Assembly: GCF_002733955.1 (NCBI RefSeq)
Contig: NZ_NVXQ01000001.1
Location: 186,001 to 250,000 of the forward strand
Direction of reading: 5' to 3'
DNA from: Hoeflea sp.
GTDB taxonomy: Bacteria; Pseudomonadota; Alphaproteobacteria; Rhizobiales; Rhizobiaceae
Length of the DNA stretch: 64,000 nucleotides
The notes below the pieces were generated by a model. The model did not search any database. It was not told the origin of the DNA and was given only the letters and a program-made list of their open reading frames with translations. Each line of letters starts with the position of its first letter. Positions within the stretch are counted from its first letter, which is position 1. The position numbers and the translations under genes are program-made. Positions 9,332 to 18,380 of the stretch are shown piece by piece.

Positions 9332-9777
9332 ACCGGATGGTGAGGGCAGGGGAGGTCCTGGATGTCGCTCGCTTTGAAGCGATGTCCCGCGAAGACTGTA
9401 TCGTTGAATGGCGACGGACGATGGGAGGTCAGTCGCTCAAGTATGTCTCGGTGCAGTTCATGCGAAGTGCTCTGGGTTATGAAACACAGATCAAAACCCA
9501 TGGCGGCCATTCGAGTGTGGTTCGAAAGGCTCTCAAAGCCGCTTTAAAGACCGATCAAAGATCATCTGAACCAGGAGGTCGACCGAAAGCAGCTCTTCAG
9601 TCTTCTCTCCGAGCCGGAACGCATCTGGTCCGGGAGTGGAACGGCAGGACCTACCAAATCGAGGTCTTGGATGATGGCTTCCAGATGGATGGCAAACGAT
9701 ATCGCTCTCTGAGCGCCATTGCGCGGAAGATCACCGGCGCCCACTGGTCCGGGCCACGGTTCTTCGGATTGGGGTAG
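9328..9777 (+). CDS. DUF2924 family protein, cassette 1
   Basis: A 149-residue basic protein. Its centre (HLVREWNGRTYQIEVLDDGF) and end (GKRYRSLSAIARKITGAHWS) are the hallmark of the DUF2924 family, which is usually encoded next to serine recombinases in Alphaproteobacteria. The start overlaps the DUF3489 stop by four bases, and the recombinase starts three bases after this stop, so the three genes form a tight operon. The paralogue at 52079 is nearly identical over the C-terminal half and more divergent at the N-terminus. The function is unknown; the short beta-rich C-terminal part resembles a DNA-associated domain. Confidence 0.85.
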   Translation: MNRMVRAGEVLDVARFEAMSREDCIVEWRRTMGGQSLKYVSVQFMRSALGYETQIKTHGGHSSVVRKALKAALKTDQRSSEPGGRPKAALQSSLRAGTHLVREWNGRTYQIEVLDDGFQMDGKRYRSLSAIARKITGAHWSGPRFFGLG

Positions 9778-9780
9778 ACC

Positions 9781-11499
9781 ATGAAGAAGATCCGCTGTGC
9801 CATCTACACACGGAAATCATCGGAGGAGGGGTTGGACCAGGAGTTCAACTCCCTCCATGCCCAGCGGGAAGCCTGTGCCGCCTACATCGCCAGCCAGAAG
9901 CATGAGGGCTGGGTGGCATTACCCGAGCACTATGATGATGGCGGCATCTCCGGTGGCACGTTGGAAAGGGCCGAGCTAAAGAAACTGCTACAGCATGTCG
10001 ATGAGGGATTGGTTGACCAGATCGTTGTCTACAAGATCGACCGGCTTACTCGTTCCCTTGCTGACTTCGCCAAGCTGGTCGATCGGCTGGATGCAGCCGA
10101 TGCTTCCTTCGTGTCTGTGACCCAATCCTTCAATACCGCGACCAGCATGGGGCGGTTGACGCTCAACGTGCTTCTCTCCTTCGCCCAGTTCGAACGCGAA
10201 GTGACGGCGGAGCGCATCAGGGACAAGATCGCGGCTTCCAAGAAGAAGGGGTTGTGGATGGGGGGCACCATCCCCTTGGGCTATGAGCCGGATGGGCGGA
10301 CATTGAAGATTGTACCGGAGGAAGCTGAGACAGTCAGAACGCTCTATGATCTCTACCTTAAGCATCGTTCGATCCTCGCGGTGGTGGATCACGCCAACAG
10401 GCTGGGGTTGCGTGGCAAGGCAAAGGCTAGGAAACGGAAAGAGGTCAACAAGCGGTCTGACGAAGATGGGGCCGACGCCGCAACGCATTCTATCAATCCG
10501 GGTGCTTGTGGTGTCACCTTCGAACGCGCAGCACTTCACTACCTGCTGACCAACCCGGTCTATGCCGGTCGCATCCGGCATAAGGAGACAATCCACGAGG
10601 GGCAGCATCCGCCAATCATCGATCCGGATGTTTGGGTTCGGGTCCAGGAGCATATGAAGGAAAGTGCCGGCCGAAAGCGTGGTGAGGGGAAGGATGGGTC
10701 AATCATCAGTCCTCTTGCCGGCACGCTTGTTGATGAGACCGGTGACAAGCTTACACCGAGCCACGCCAGCAAGAAGGGCAAGCGCTACCGCTATTACGTC
10801 TCAAATCGGCTGCTCAACACTGCCGGGAAAAACGAAAGCAACACAAAAACCGGCGGCTGGCGGCTGCCTGCCAAGGCGCTTGAAGATCAGATCGCCAAGG
10901 CAACCTTGTCCCACCTTCGCAATCGGCTTCCTGTCGATCTGCTGATCAATCCCGCGGCTGAGGCAATGTCCAACATTAGTAGCCACCTCGATCTGCTGGA
11001 TGCGCAGTCGTCCACAAAAGGTCCGAAAAGCATCCTGTCCTGCATCGAAAAGGGAACCGTCAGGCCAGGTGCAATCGAGATCAGCCTCAATCCCGAGGCG
11101 ATCGCCGACACAATAGCGATCTCGGAAGACGAGCTGAACCAGGATGGTCTGGTGCTCAGACTGCCGTTCCAGTTCAGAAAGCGTGGAGTTGAAACGAAAC
11201 TCACGATCGGGTCGGACACTTCGAAACCAGCCGACACCACCCTGATCCGCAGCATCGCCAAGGCGCATCAGTACTACGATGCAATCAAGAACGGTCGGAC
11301 ATTTGAGGAGATCGCGGAAAGCGAAAACCTCTCCAAGCGACGGATCATGCAGGTGATCGACCTGGCCTTCCTCGCCCCGGACATCGTCAAGCTCATCGTC
11401 CAGGGTGACCAGCCCGATGGCCTTACCGCGAAATGGCTTGGCATCAATCCGCTGCCCTCGGACTGGCAGGCCCAACGGCGCATCCTTGCGACTCTCTGA
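9781..11499 (+). CDS. Large serine recombinase, cassette 1
   Basis: A 572-residue site-specific recombinase. The resolvase/invertase catalytic domain covers about residues 1-150: YTRKSSEEG holds the nucleophile (Ser13 expected), with YKIDRLTRSL and the FAQFEREVTAERIRDKI helix. A recombinase (PF07508) domain follows (about 165-300; GIPLGYEP-like GTIPLGYEP, then LLTNPVYAGRIRHKE). The usual Cys-rich zinc ribbon of large serine integrases is not obvious. The C-terminal third ends in a helix-turn-helix-like FEEIAESENLSKRRIMQVI. It is about 90% identical in the catalytic domain to the cassette 2 copy. It probably mobilises the surrounding island or its own cassette. Confidence 0.93.
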   Translation: MKKIRCAIYTRKSSEEGLDQEFNSLHAQREACAAYIASQKHEGWVALPEHYDDGGISGGTLERAELKKLLQHVDEGLVDQIVVYKIDRLTRSLADFAKLVDRLDAADASFVSVTQSFNTATSMGRLTLNVLLSFAQFEREVTAERIRDKIAASKKKGLWMGGTIPLGYEPDGRTLKIVPEEAETVRTLYDLYLKHRSILAVVDHANRLGLRGKAKARKRKEVNKRSDEDGADAATHSINPGACGVTFERAALHYLLTNPVYAGRIRHKETIHEGQHPPIIDPDVWVRVQEHMKESAGRKRGEGKDGSIISPLAGTLVDETGDKLTPSHASKKGKRYRYYVSNRLLNTAGKNESNTKTGGWRLPAKALEDQIAKATLSHLRNRLPVDLLINPAAEAMSNISSHLDLLDAQSSTKGPKSILSCIEKGTVRPGAIEISLNPEAIADTIAISEDELNQDGLVLRLPFQFRKRGVETKLTIGSDTSKPADTTLIRSIAKAHQYYDAIKNGRTFEEIAESENLSKRRIMQVIDLAFLAPDIVKLIVQGDQPDGLTAKWLGINPLPSDWQAQRRILATL

Positions 11500-11582
11500 T
11501 TGAACACCAAACCCCAAATACCCCAAGAACCCCGATGACCTGATGATGCTCTTTCGGCAAACTGTCAGCCCCAAATTGGCCG

Positions 11583-11636
11583 ACTGAGACTTTCGGCGTT
11601 TCAGGGGCCGGGAAAAGACTAATATCCGGTCTCAGT
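11583..11636. repeat. Inverted repeat downstream of recombinase 1
   Basis: ACTGAGAC (11583-11590) pairs with GTCTCAGT (11629-11636), outer span 54 bases. The same 8-bp arms with the same 54-base span lie after recombinase 2 (54405-54458). Both are preceded by CAAACTGTCAG. It is a candidate recombinase-binding or attachment site, or a transcript-end structure. Confidence 0.6.
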
Positions 11637-11915
11637 CACACGAGTGCGCTTGTAAGCCATTGAAATATAGCCGCAATCCGAGCGAGAAAGTAAATCAGAT
11701 CAAAAACTTAAAAAGAGTGGCTGTGCAAATTTTCCTGCGCGAACCAGTCTCTTGGTTTGAGTGGCGAAAAGCGGGAGAAAACGCTAACCGTCGCTCAGGC
11801 GATTACCTAGATTAAGTTGCAATTTCAAAGGGATAAATGGTTTCGACCCGACGATGCCCGGTCAGTGGAAGCGACCAAAGGGCGAAGTCGGTGCGATCCT
11901 AGCACGGTGTATGTA

Positions 11916-12041
11916 GGCGATTTCATTGCCGAACGGTGGGATACGATTGCAGTTGCGTGGGATTCGATTGTCGTTTCGCGGGAACTGATTGCAGTTATGT
12001 GGGATTGCTTGGCGCGTTGTTGGGATTGGCTTGATGTCTCA
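11916..12041 (+). repeat. Six degenerate 21-bp tandem repeats
   Basis: Five clear units begin at 11937, 11958, 11979, 12000 and 12021, with a weaker sixth at 11916. The unit is like TGGGATTCGATTGCAGTTNCG. The period is exactly 21, two helical turns, which fits an iteron-like protein-binding array; it also encodes a heptad (WDSIVVS-like) if read as protein. It lies 440 bases before a gene with a ParB-like domain. Confidence 0.7.
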
Positions 12042-12488
12042 CGAAATCCTGCCGGCATTCAGTGTGCTTCAGCTTGCGTTTTGACGAAGCAAGATTGCGC
12101 CCGCGCGGGATGGGGTCGCGTTTGAGCTAATGCTCGGCGTTTGATTCGCGGAATACGTTTCCGAACTCTGGTCGCTGATGAGCTAGAAGGCTCCATGATT
12201 CAGAAAAAGACTGCTTCTTGTTGGGATAATATTCTAAGAGCCTGGAAATAAGCCTTTCTCGCGCCTCTCAAAAATAACGCTGAATTTCTCGAGACGACTT
12301 CAAAGCCCGTAGGCAGTTGAAGTCCATAAATACACAAAACTAACCCACGAACGTGGGAGTACAGTTTTGCTTTCTGCTGATCACCGGTTGCGGCGACTGA
12401 TTTTGGTCCGGTATTGTTCGGCCAGTTAAGCGTTCGAAGTCCCTGGAAAACCTGACGCGCTCTGGTGGCGCAAAACTGGAGTATGCAG

Positions 12489-13904
12489 ATGCATCCGCCA
12501 AGCGACGACGCATGCCTTGAACAAACCTGCGCGATCGAAGACCTCGCGCCTTATGCCAACAATGCCAGAACCCATTCGAAGAAGCAGGTAAGGCAGATCG
12601 CCGACAGCATCAGACGGTTTGGCTTCTGCAATCCGGTCCTGATCGCCGACGACAACACGATCATTGCTGGTCACGGACGCGTGGAGGCCGCAAAACTAAT
12701 CGAGATGACGGAAGTCCCGGTCCGGAGACTATCGCATCTGTCGAAGGACGAGGTGCGCGCCTACATCCTCGCAGACAATAAACTCGCGCAGAACGCAGGC
12801 TGGGATCGGGACCTGCTCGCAATCGAGATGCAGGGCCTGATCGAACTCGACTTCGATATCGAGGGGTTGGGCTTCTCGATGGTGGAGATTGATCTCACCA
12901 TCGGCGACAAGCAGGCAAGCTTTTGGGAAGCGGATGATGCTGTGGATCGGGTGGAACCTGTCGCGCAGGGACCTGCGGTGACGCGGGCAGGGGAGCTATG
13001 GCTGTTAGGCCCGCATCGCCTTCTGTGTGGAGATGCACGGTCGAAACTGGATGTTGCGCGCTTGTGTGACGGGAAGCCGGCCACGCTCCTGTTCACCGAT
13101 CCGCCCTACAACGTGCCGATCGATGGTCATGTCACTGGCCTGGGCCGGATCCGGCATCGCGAGTTCGCGCTGGCCTCAGGCGAGATGGACGAAGCCGCTT
13201 TCACCGCATTCCTCACGGATAGCCTCGAGGCTGCGGCGTCTCAGCTCGCGGATGGAGCGATTGCCTATGTCTGCATGGACTGGCGCCATATGCGCGAGGT
13301 GCTGGCAGCCGGCCATGCCGTCTTCTCGGAACTGAAGAACCTGTGTGTCTGGAACAAGACCAATGGCGGCATGGGCTCGTTCTATCGTTCCAAGCATGAG
13401 CTGGTCTTTGTCTTCAAGAAGGGTACTGCCCCGCACATCAACACCTTCGGCCTCGGGGACACGGGGAGGTACCGAACCAATGTCTGGGACTATCCGGGGA
13501 TCAGCTCGCTCGGGGCCAGCCGCAATGAAGAGCTCGCCATGCATCCCACAGTCAAACCGGTGGCGCTGATCGCGGACGCCATCAAGGATTGCTCCAGGCG
13601 TGGGGATGTCATTCTCGATGTCTTCGGAGGATCCGGCTCGACCATGATCGCAGCCGACCAATGCGGTCGTGTCGCCCGGTTGATCGAGATCGATCCACTC
13701 TACTGCGACACCATCATTCGACGGTTTGAGCGGCTGACCGGAGAGCAGGCTCGATTGGCAGAGACCGGCAGAACCTTTGCTGACGTGACGGCGGATCGGC
13801 ATGGCTCAGGAGGGGACGGCAATCAGGATGAGAGTCTGATCAGCACCTGCCGTTCAATCGACCGTGGCTCTTCCATTCCAGCTTCTATCGCGGGAGATCG
13901 GTGA
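12489..13904 (+). CDS. ParB-like nuclease domain / beta-class DNA methyltransferase fusion
   Basis: A 471-residue protein. The ATG at 12489 follows GGAG by seven bases; ATG 12483 is an alternative. Residues 12-100 form a ParB/sulfiredoxin-like domain (NNARTHSKKQVRQIADSI, IIAGHGRVEAAKL). A methyltransferase domain follows, with motif IV TDPPYN near residue 203 and motif I DVFGGSGSTMIAA near residue 385. That order marks the beta class (N6-adenine or N4-cytosine). Such fusions are common in prophages and integrative elements and usually lack a restriction partner; no endonuclease gene lies beside it. It is coupled to the next gene by a TGATG overlap. Confidence 0.9.
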   Translation: MHPPSDDACLEQTCAIEDLAPYANNARTHSKKQVRQIADSIRRFGFCNPVLIADDNTIIAGHGRVEAAKLIEMTEVPVRRLSHLSKDEVRAYILADNKLAQNAGWDRDLLAIEMQGLIELDFDIEGLGFSMVEIDLTIGDKQASFWEADDAVDRVEPVAQGPAVTRAGELWLLGPHRLLCGDARSKLDVARLCDGKPATLLFTDPPYNVPIDGHVTGLGRIRHREFALASGEMDEAAFTAFLTDSLEAAASQLADGAIAYVCMDWRHMREVLAAGHAVFSELKNLCVWNKTNGGMGSFYRSKHELVFVFKKGTAPHINTFGLGDTGRYRTNVWDYPGISSLGASRNEELAMHPTVKPVALIADAIKDCSRRGDVILDVFGGSGSTMIAADQCGRVARLIEIDPLYCDTIIRRFERLTGEQARLAETGRTFADVTADRHGSGGDGNQDESLISTCRSIDRGSSIPASIAGDR

Positions 13905-14782
13905 TGGCGGTCAAGCGAAACAAGTCGCGCAAGGCGACGCCGAAAGTCACTCCTCCCGGCCTTACCCCGCTGCAGAAGATCCTGCTCGATGAGGCAGGCC
14001 GCAAGGTCACGATCACCAGTGAGGGCCGTCAGCAGGAAGTCTCGATCGAACAGGTGGTTACCCGCAAGCTTCTGCAGGTGGCCGCCAGCGGGTCTGTCCA
14101 TGCGCTCAGCAATGCGGTCAACGAGATTATCCTGGCACAACGGATCATGCAGCAGGAGATCGAGGAGGATATCGAGTTCGCTCGCCGCGTGAAGGCACAC
14201 CAACAGGTCTTTCTCGACAAGGCCAGGAAAGAAGGCCAGGACCTCAACACCGTCCTGCCCCATCCCGATGACATCGAGATCATTCCAGGGGTCGGTTACA
14301 AGGTACACGGGCCATGGGACGAGGCGGAGTTGAAGGTCGTCCTCGGCAATTGTGCCAGACGAGATCTCTACATCCTTCAGGCAGCCCTTGAGGAGCGGCT
14401 TCTTGGTCCTGAGGTGGATTTGGAGACACATAAGGACGGATCGACGGATGGAGGATCAGCCCTTCTGTTGGCTCAGTTCCTAAACCAGGGTATGCCCGAG
14501 CGGTTTGCCAAGTCGAACCTTCAGATCACATTGGATATGTTCAAGCTCAGACGATTGACCAAGCGCGAATTGCTGAAGTCAGCCCGTACCGCATGGGCGT
14601 CGTTCGGGCATCCCAAACCACGCGGATGGGTTACGCCGTCGTTCAACCAAACACTGGCGATGTTGGAAGTCGTCACCGGCGGCTGCGCAGAGCTGTTGCA
14701 GGATGCATATGAAGGGAAGGTCAGGACCGACCGCGATATCGCGAACCGGTTAGAGCGCCTGTTGCGCCAGTTGAGAGAATGA
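13904..14782 (+). CDS. DUF5681-like protein
   Basis: A 292-residue protein starting at the ATG that overlaps the methyltransferase stop. Residues 15-110 (LTPLQKILLDEAGRKVTI ... VTRKLLQVAASGSVHALSNA) match the core of DUF5681 proteins, but the glycine-rich GNPKGRPKG-type N-terminus of that family is missing. The middle is helical and charged. The C-terminus (ELLKSARTAWASFGHPKPRG) has no known domain. DUF5681 genes often accompany ParB-methyltransferase genes in alphaproteobacterial phage-like regions, which fits this operon. The function is unknown. Confidence 0.75.
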   Translation: MAVKRNKSRKATPKVTPPGLTPLQKILLDEAGRKVTITSEGRQQEVSIEQVVTRKLLQVAASGSVHALSNAVNEIILAQRIMQQEIEEDIEFARRVKAHQQVFLDKARKEGQDLNTVLPHPDDIEIIPGVGYKVHGPWDEAELKVVLGNCARRDLYILQAALEERLLGPEVDLETHKDGSTDGGSALLLAQFLNQGMPERFAKSNLQITLDMFKLRRLTKRELLKSARTAWASFGHPKPRGWVTPSFNQTLAMLEVVTGGCAELLQDAYEGKVRTDRDIANRLERLLRQLRE

Positions 14783-14990
14783 ACCGCGAGCGATGATCAG
14801 CCCCGCATGGAGGGTCCGGTTACGTTCCATTGTCTCATGGGAAAGGGGCGCATTAGCCCGAGGCCCTCAAAGACCCCATGCACTTCCGCTCCCTATCTCA
14901 AGCAGGACGCAATGACGACGCATTGCCACGCAAATGCTCCGTCCATTGCGGCGCGTTCTGGGCGCCCGCGTAGACAGGCATAGGTGCGCC

Positions 14991-15452
14991 ATGACAAGCA
15001 TTCCCCCGTTTTTCCGTGGCTACAGAATGGCCTTGCGCGATGTTCAGCGCGCCACGGAACGTTACCCCAAGGCACTGACACGTGACGAAGCTCCGATCCT
15101 GGCGCTCTTCATGGTGGCTGACTGCATCGCCACCGAACTATGGGAGCTCCGCAGCGCGAAAGGCAAAGCCAGCAAAATACTCAGCGACAATGATTGGCGG
15201 TTTCGGGGGCATGTGCTCGACACCAAGGATCTCAAACTCTCGCTTACGCCCGTGATATTCGGGCGTGGCTACAAAGCCGGATTTGATCGGGCGCTTCAGA
15301 TTATGACCGGCCACGCCTGGGCGATGAACGATCCTGCCGCCCGCGTCGGCATCCTCGAAATGGTACTGCGGTTCGAGCGGGTCAGGTTCGAGATCGCCTC
15401 GGATGACGACGGCAAGATTCGGACGCTCAGGGCGAGGAAGTTTGTGGTGTAG
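14991..15452 (+). CDS. Hypothetical protein, 153 aa
   Basis: I do not recognise this protein. The ATG at 14991 (MTSIPPFFRGY) is preferred to a frame extension from 14934 whose translation is Arg-rich and shadow-like. It is soluble and basic, with a helical core (APILALFMVADCIATELWEL) and a C-terminal RVRFEIASDDDGKIRTLRAR. No RNA- or DNA-binding motif is evident. It is alone, 208 bases after the DUF5681-like gene, and is probably the last gene of the recombinase/methyltransferase segment before the catabolic island. Confidence 0.6.
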   Translation: MTSIPPFFRGYRMALRDVQRATERYPKALTRDEAPILALFMVADCIATELWELRSAKGKASKILSDNDWRFRGHVLDTKDLKLSLTPVIFGRGYKAGFDRALQIMTGHAWAMNDPAARVGILEMVLRFERVRFEIASDDDGKIRTLRARKFVV

Positions 15453-15999
15453 GTCAAGACCGTTGAAGCGTCTACATCCGAACGGTCTTCAATCGCTGGA
15501 ACGCCGTGCGCAGGTTCAACTAGCCGTCGGGTAGATTCTCCATTCCCTTCGGCAGCAATTTTCTGTGAATTCATTGACGTTTTCTATGATCGGACGAATT
15601 CTATGCTCTAGACGATGCTCGGAATGTCTGCGGGTACAGATGGAGTCCAAATAGCGCTAAATGCTGTTGGTTAGCCAAAATTGCATTGTGCTGCATTGCC
15701 GGGTCGTATTGTAACCCTAATCCGCGGTTCTACTGCTCGAAATCAGCAAGTTCCGTTTGCGTAAGACGGGTAGATCCCAGGGCTGGTGGCACGTCCTGAC
15801 GAGAGGCATCTTCCAATGCCGGTCGTTAATTGGAGGGCATCCATGTGCTGGTTCTCGGGCGCCTAATCCCAAAAACAAGAATGCGAAATATCGCGTCAGT
15901 CGGCGCAAATCGGGAATCTTTCATTTTCCATCTTGTGTCTTCCGGGAAGATTGATATTGTTTGGTCGTCCGTTCAATTAAGCGTGGGAGGCGCCAGATA
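15453..15999. other. Boundary region before the catabolic island
   Basis: This 547-base gap shows no gene. It includes AT-richer sequence at 15540-15720. Its right end holds a plausible promoter (TTGTGT 15933-15938, TATTGT 15955-15960) and operator A, serving the ABC importer operon. Confidence 0.55.
15961..15976. promoter_or_regulatory. TetR-type operator, site A
   Basis: TTGGTCGTCCGTTCAA is an imperfect palindrome just after a likely promoter (-35 TTGTGT, -10 TATTGT, spacing 16) and 24 bases before the first ABC permease start. It matches the reverse complement of site E at 14 of 16 positions. It belongs to the five-site set described in the findings. Confidence 0.6.
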
Positions 16000-16764
16000 A
16001 TGAATGTGCCGCTTCCTGTCCGGCAAATCGCTGTCGTGTTGGGTATTCTGCTCCTATGGGCGGCGGGAGACGCACTGCACTGGTTCAATCCGGACGTGAT
16101 CCCTCCAATTGCCGAAGTCGGTCAGGCCGCGGTTTTATTGTTTGACCGGCCCGAATTGTGGCCGGCGATCTGGTACACGCTGCGAGACTCTCTTGCCGGC
16201 GTGGCGATCGCCGCAAGCATCGGCGTGCCGTTGGGGCTCTGGATCGGAATGTTCCCGCGGGTCGAGAAGTCGACGCGGATTATTCTGGATTTCGGCAGGG
16301 CATTTCCGGTGGTCGCGCTTGTGCCAATCTTCATTCTGATTATCGGAACCAACCATACGACCAAGATCGCAATGATTTCGATCGCCTGCTTTTTTCCGAT
16401 CCTCGTCCAGACGATCTATGGGGCGCGGCGCCTGGATCCGACCGTGGTCGACACCGTCACCAGCTTTCGCATTCCGGCCACGCTGCGCTTTCGCAAGGTG
16501 ATACTGCCGGCGTCCCTGCCTTTCATCGCAACCGGCATGAGGCTTTCCCTGAGCATCTCGATTCTGGTTGCCGTGGCAGCCGAAATCCTGACCCAGGTTC
16601 CGGGGTTGGGAACCCAGGTCAGCTTGGCCCGCACCTTCAACGAAGTCGCCGTGGCGTTTGTCTACACGATCTATGCCGGTCTGCTCGGCGTCGTGTTGAG
16701 CAGCGCCTGGGATTTCGTCGAGCGACGGCTTCTCAACTGGCATCATCGGGAGGCAAAACCGTGA
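16000..16764 (+). CDS. ABC transporter permease, SsuC/TauC type
   Basis: A 254-residue inner-membrane permease of the nitrate/sulfonate/taurine family. The ATG at 16000 follows GGGAGG by nine bases; an upstream TTG is less likely. It has about six membrane helices and the cytoplasmic coupling loop (TSFRIPATLRFRKVILPASLPF) of BPD_transp_1 proteins. Its stop overlaps the next permease start as GTGA. With the second permease, the ATPase and the NMT1-like binding protein it forms a complete importer operon under operator A, probably taking up the substrate of the island. Confidence 0.92.
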   Translation: MNVPLPVRQIAVVLGILLLWAAGDALHWFNPDVIPPIAEVGQAAVLLFDRPELWPAIWYTLRDSLAGVAIAASIGVPLGLWIGMFPRVEKSTRIILDFGRAFPVVALVPIFILIIGTNHTTKIAMISIACFFPILVQTIYGARRLDPTVVDTVTSFRIPATLRFRKVILPASLPFIATGMRLSLSISILVAVAAEILTQVPGLGTQVSLARTFNEVAVAFVYTIYAGLLGVVLSSAWDFVERRLLNWHHREAKP

Positions 16765-17555
16765 AGCGTTCGACATTTCGAAAGCGCCTTGCTTCCTGGA
16801 TCTGGATGTGGTGGCTGCCATTCCTGCTGGTTGCGCTGTGGTGGTTTGTATCCGCATCCTCGACCTCGTTCTTCTTTCCGCCGCTAAGCCGAATTCTCGA
16901 AGTCACGATCCGCGACATCACGTCCGGAATCCTGTTGATGCACTTGATGGCCAGTCTCGGCAACATGGTGATGGGGCTGGCTTTTGCCATCATCATCGGG
17001 GTGGCCAGTGGCCTCGTGATCGGCGAAACCCGGCCTTTGCGCGAGGCATCGGGCCCCTTCCTGAATTTCGTCCGCGCGATCCCGCCGGCAGCGATCGTTC
17101 CGATCGTTATCGTCGCGATGGGAACCGGACCGGCTCCCAAGATCTTCATCATCGCCTTCGCCTGCGTCTGGCCGATCATGTTGAACACGATAGACGGCGT
17201 GCGCGGGATGAACCCGCAACTGATGGAGACGGCGCGGGCTTTCCGCATCCCGTTCTGGCTTCGCAACCGGCGGGTTTTGGTCATGGCGGCGCTGCCGCAG
17301 ATCATGGCTGGAATCAGGATTGCCCTGGCGGTGGCACTGGTGCTGATGGTCATCGGCGAGTTTGTCGGCGCCAGCAAGGGGCTCGGCTTCTACATCCGCG
17401 AGAAGAAGGAGTCCTTTGCCATGGCCGAAGCATGGGGCGGAACCATCCTGACGGGCATTCTCGGCTATTTGCTCAGCGCCGCCTTCCTGCACTTCGAACG
17501 CTGGACTCTGGCCTGGCATTTTCAGGGCGGCGACGATGCGACGTCCAGTTCGTAA
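16761..17555 (+). CDS. ABC transporter permease, SsuC/TauC type
   Basis: A 264-residue permease. The GTG at 16761 overlaps the previous stop by four bases; the open frame extends upstream but there it is out of frame with the real first permease. The N-terminal membrane helix is WMWWLPFLLVALWWFV. The coupling loop is ARAFRIPFWLRNRRVLVMAALPQI, and IREKKESFAMAEAWG lies near the end. Two different permeases suggest a heterodimeric channel, less usual than the SsuC homodimer. It is co-transcribed with the ATPase 13 bases downstream. Confidence 0.9.
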   Translation: MKRSTFRKRLASWIWMWWLPFLLVALWWFVSASSTSFFFPPLSRILEVTIRDITSGILLMHLMASLGNMVMGLAFAIIIGVASGLVIGETRPLREASGPFLNFVRAIPPAAIVPIVIVAMGTGPAPKIFIIAFACVWPIMLNTIDGVRGMNPQLMETARAFRIPFWLRNRRVLVMAALPQIMAGIRIALAVALVLMVIGEFVGASKGLGFYIREKKESFAMAEAWGGTILTGILGYLLSAAFLHFERWTLAWHFQGGDDATSSS

Positions 17556-17568
17556 TGGTTGAGGTACG

Positions 17569-18348
17569 ATGAACGCAATGAACACAATATCCAAGGCACC
17601 GCGCATGCAGGTCAGGAACCTGTCGAAAAGCTATGGTGCGATGGAAATTCTCAAGGGCATCAATCTGGAGGTCGCTCCGGGTGAGATCGTCTCCATCGTA
17701 GGCCCTTCCGGGGTAGGCAAGACCACTCTTTTGCGCAGTCTTTCCGGCTTGACCACCCTGACCGGGGGAGAGATCACGATTGGCTCCGATGTCGTCAGCG
17801 GCCCGGTAAGTGAAATCGGACTGGTCTTTCAGGATTATCGCGGTTCGCTCATGCCCTGGATGCGAACGCTTGAGAATGTCGCCTTTCCGCTGCAAGGCAA
17901 GGGGATGCCCCGCGCCAGACGCGAGGAGATAGCACGCAGCTGCCTGGCTGATGTGGGACTTGAGCATGCCGCGCGCCAGTATCCGTGGGAATTGTCCGGC
18001 GGCATGCAGCAGCGCGTCTCGATCGCACGCGCCTTGGCCTATGACGCGCACATCCTTCTGATGGATGAACCGTTCGGTTCGCTCGACGCGCAGACCAAAC
18101 TGGTGCTGGAAGATCTGGTGATCGCGCTGCAGCGCCGCCTCGGCATCAGCGTGATTCTGGTGACCCACGACATCGACGAAGCCGTCTACATGTCCGACCG
18201 GGTTGTCGTCCTGAACGGCAAGCCGGCCAATGTCATCGACGTTGTCGATGTCGATCTGGGACGCGAACGCGACCAGATCGAAACCAAGTCAGACCCGAAA
18301 TTCGTGCAAGCCCGAAATCGCGTCATGCGCGAGATCATGGGGAAATAG
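17569..18348 (+). CDS. ABC transporter ATPase, SsuB/TauB type
   Basis: A 259-residue ATP-binding subunit. Walker A is GPSGVGKTT (about residue 45), the signature is LSGGMQQR, Walker B is ILLMDEPFGSLD, and the switch histidine is in VTHDIDEAVYMSDR. The Q-loop VFQDYRGSLMPWMRTLENV is typical of the nitrate/taurine group. It energises the two permeases encoded just upstream. The start follows TTGAGG. No C-terminal regulatory domain is present. Confidence 0.94.
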   Translation: MNAMNTISKAPRMQVRNLSKSYGAMEILKGINLEVAPGEIVSIVGPSGVGKTTLLRSLSGLTTLTGGEITIGSDVVSGPVSEIGLVFQDYRGSLMPWMRTLENVAFPLQGKGMPRARREEIARSCLADVGLEHAARQYPWELSGGMQQRVSIARALAYDAHILLMDEPFGSLDAQTKLVLEDLVIALQRRLGISVILVTHDIDEAVYMSDRVVVLNGKPANVIDVVDVDLGRERDQIETKSDPKFVQARNRVMREIMGK

Positions 18349-18380
18349 AACGAATACAACCTTGATAATGGGAGGAAGAC

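Larger units (their letters stand above)
11500..12488. other. Long non-coding stretch with inverted repeat and 21-bp tandem repeats
   Basis: No gene is supported in this 989-base gap. It has an inverted repeat at 11583-11636 shared with cassette 2 and a run of degenerate 21-bp units at 11916-12041. A plus-strand frame at 11817-12125 merely translates the repeat. Around 12130-12330 the base composition becomes AT-richer than the flanking genes. Confidence 0.6.

Noticed and set aside
11817-12125. Frame of 102 codons with a heptad WDSIVVS pattern
   Set aside because: The pattern is produced by the 21-bp DNA repeats; no ribosome site or conserved flanks were seen.
16158-16760. Upstream extension of the second ABC permease
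   Set aside because: It overlaps the first permease out of frame; the GTG at 16761 gives a normal-length protein.
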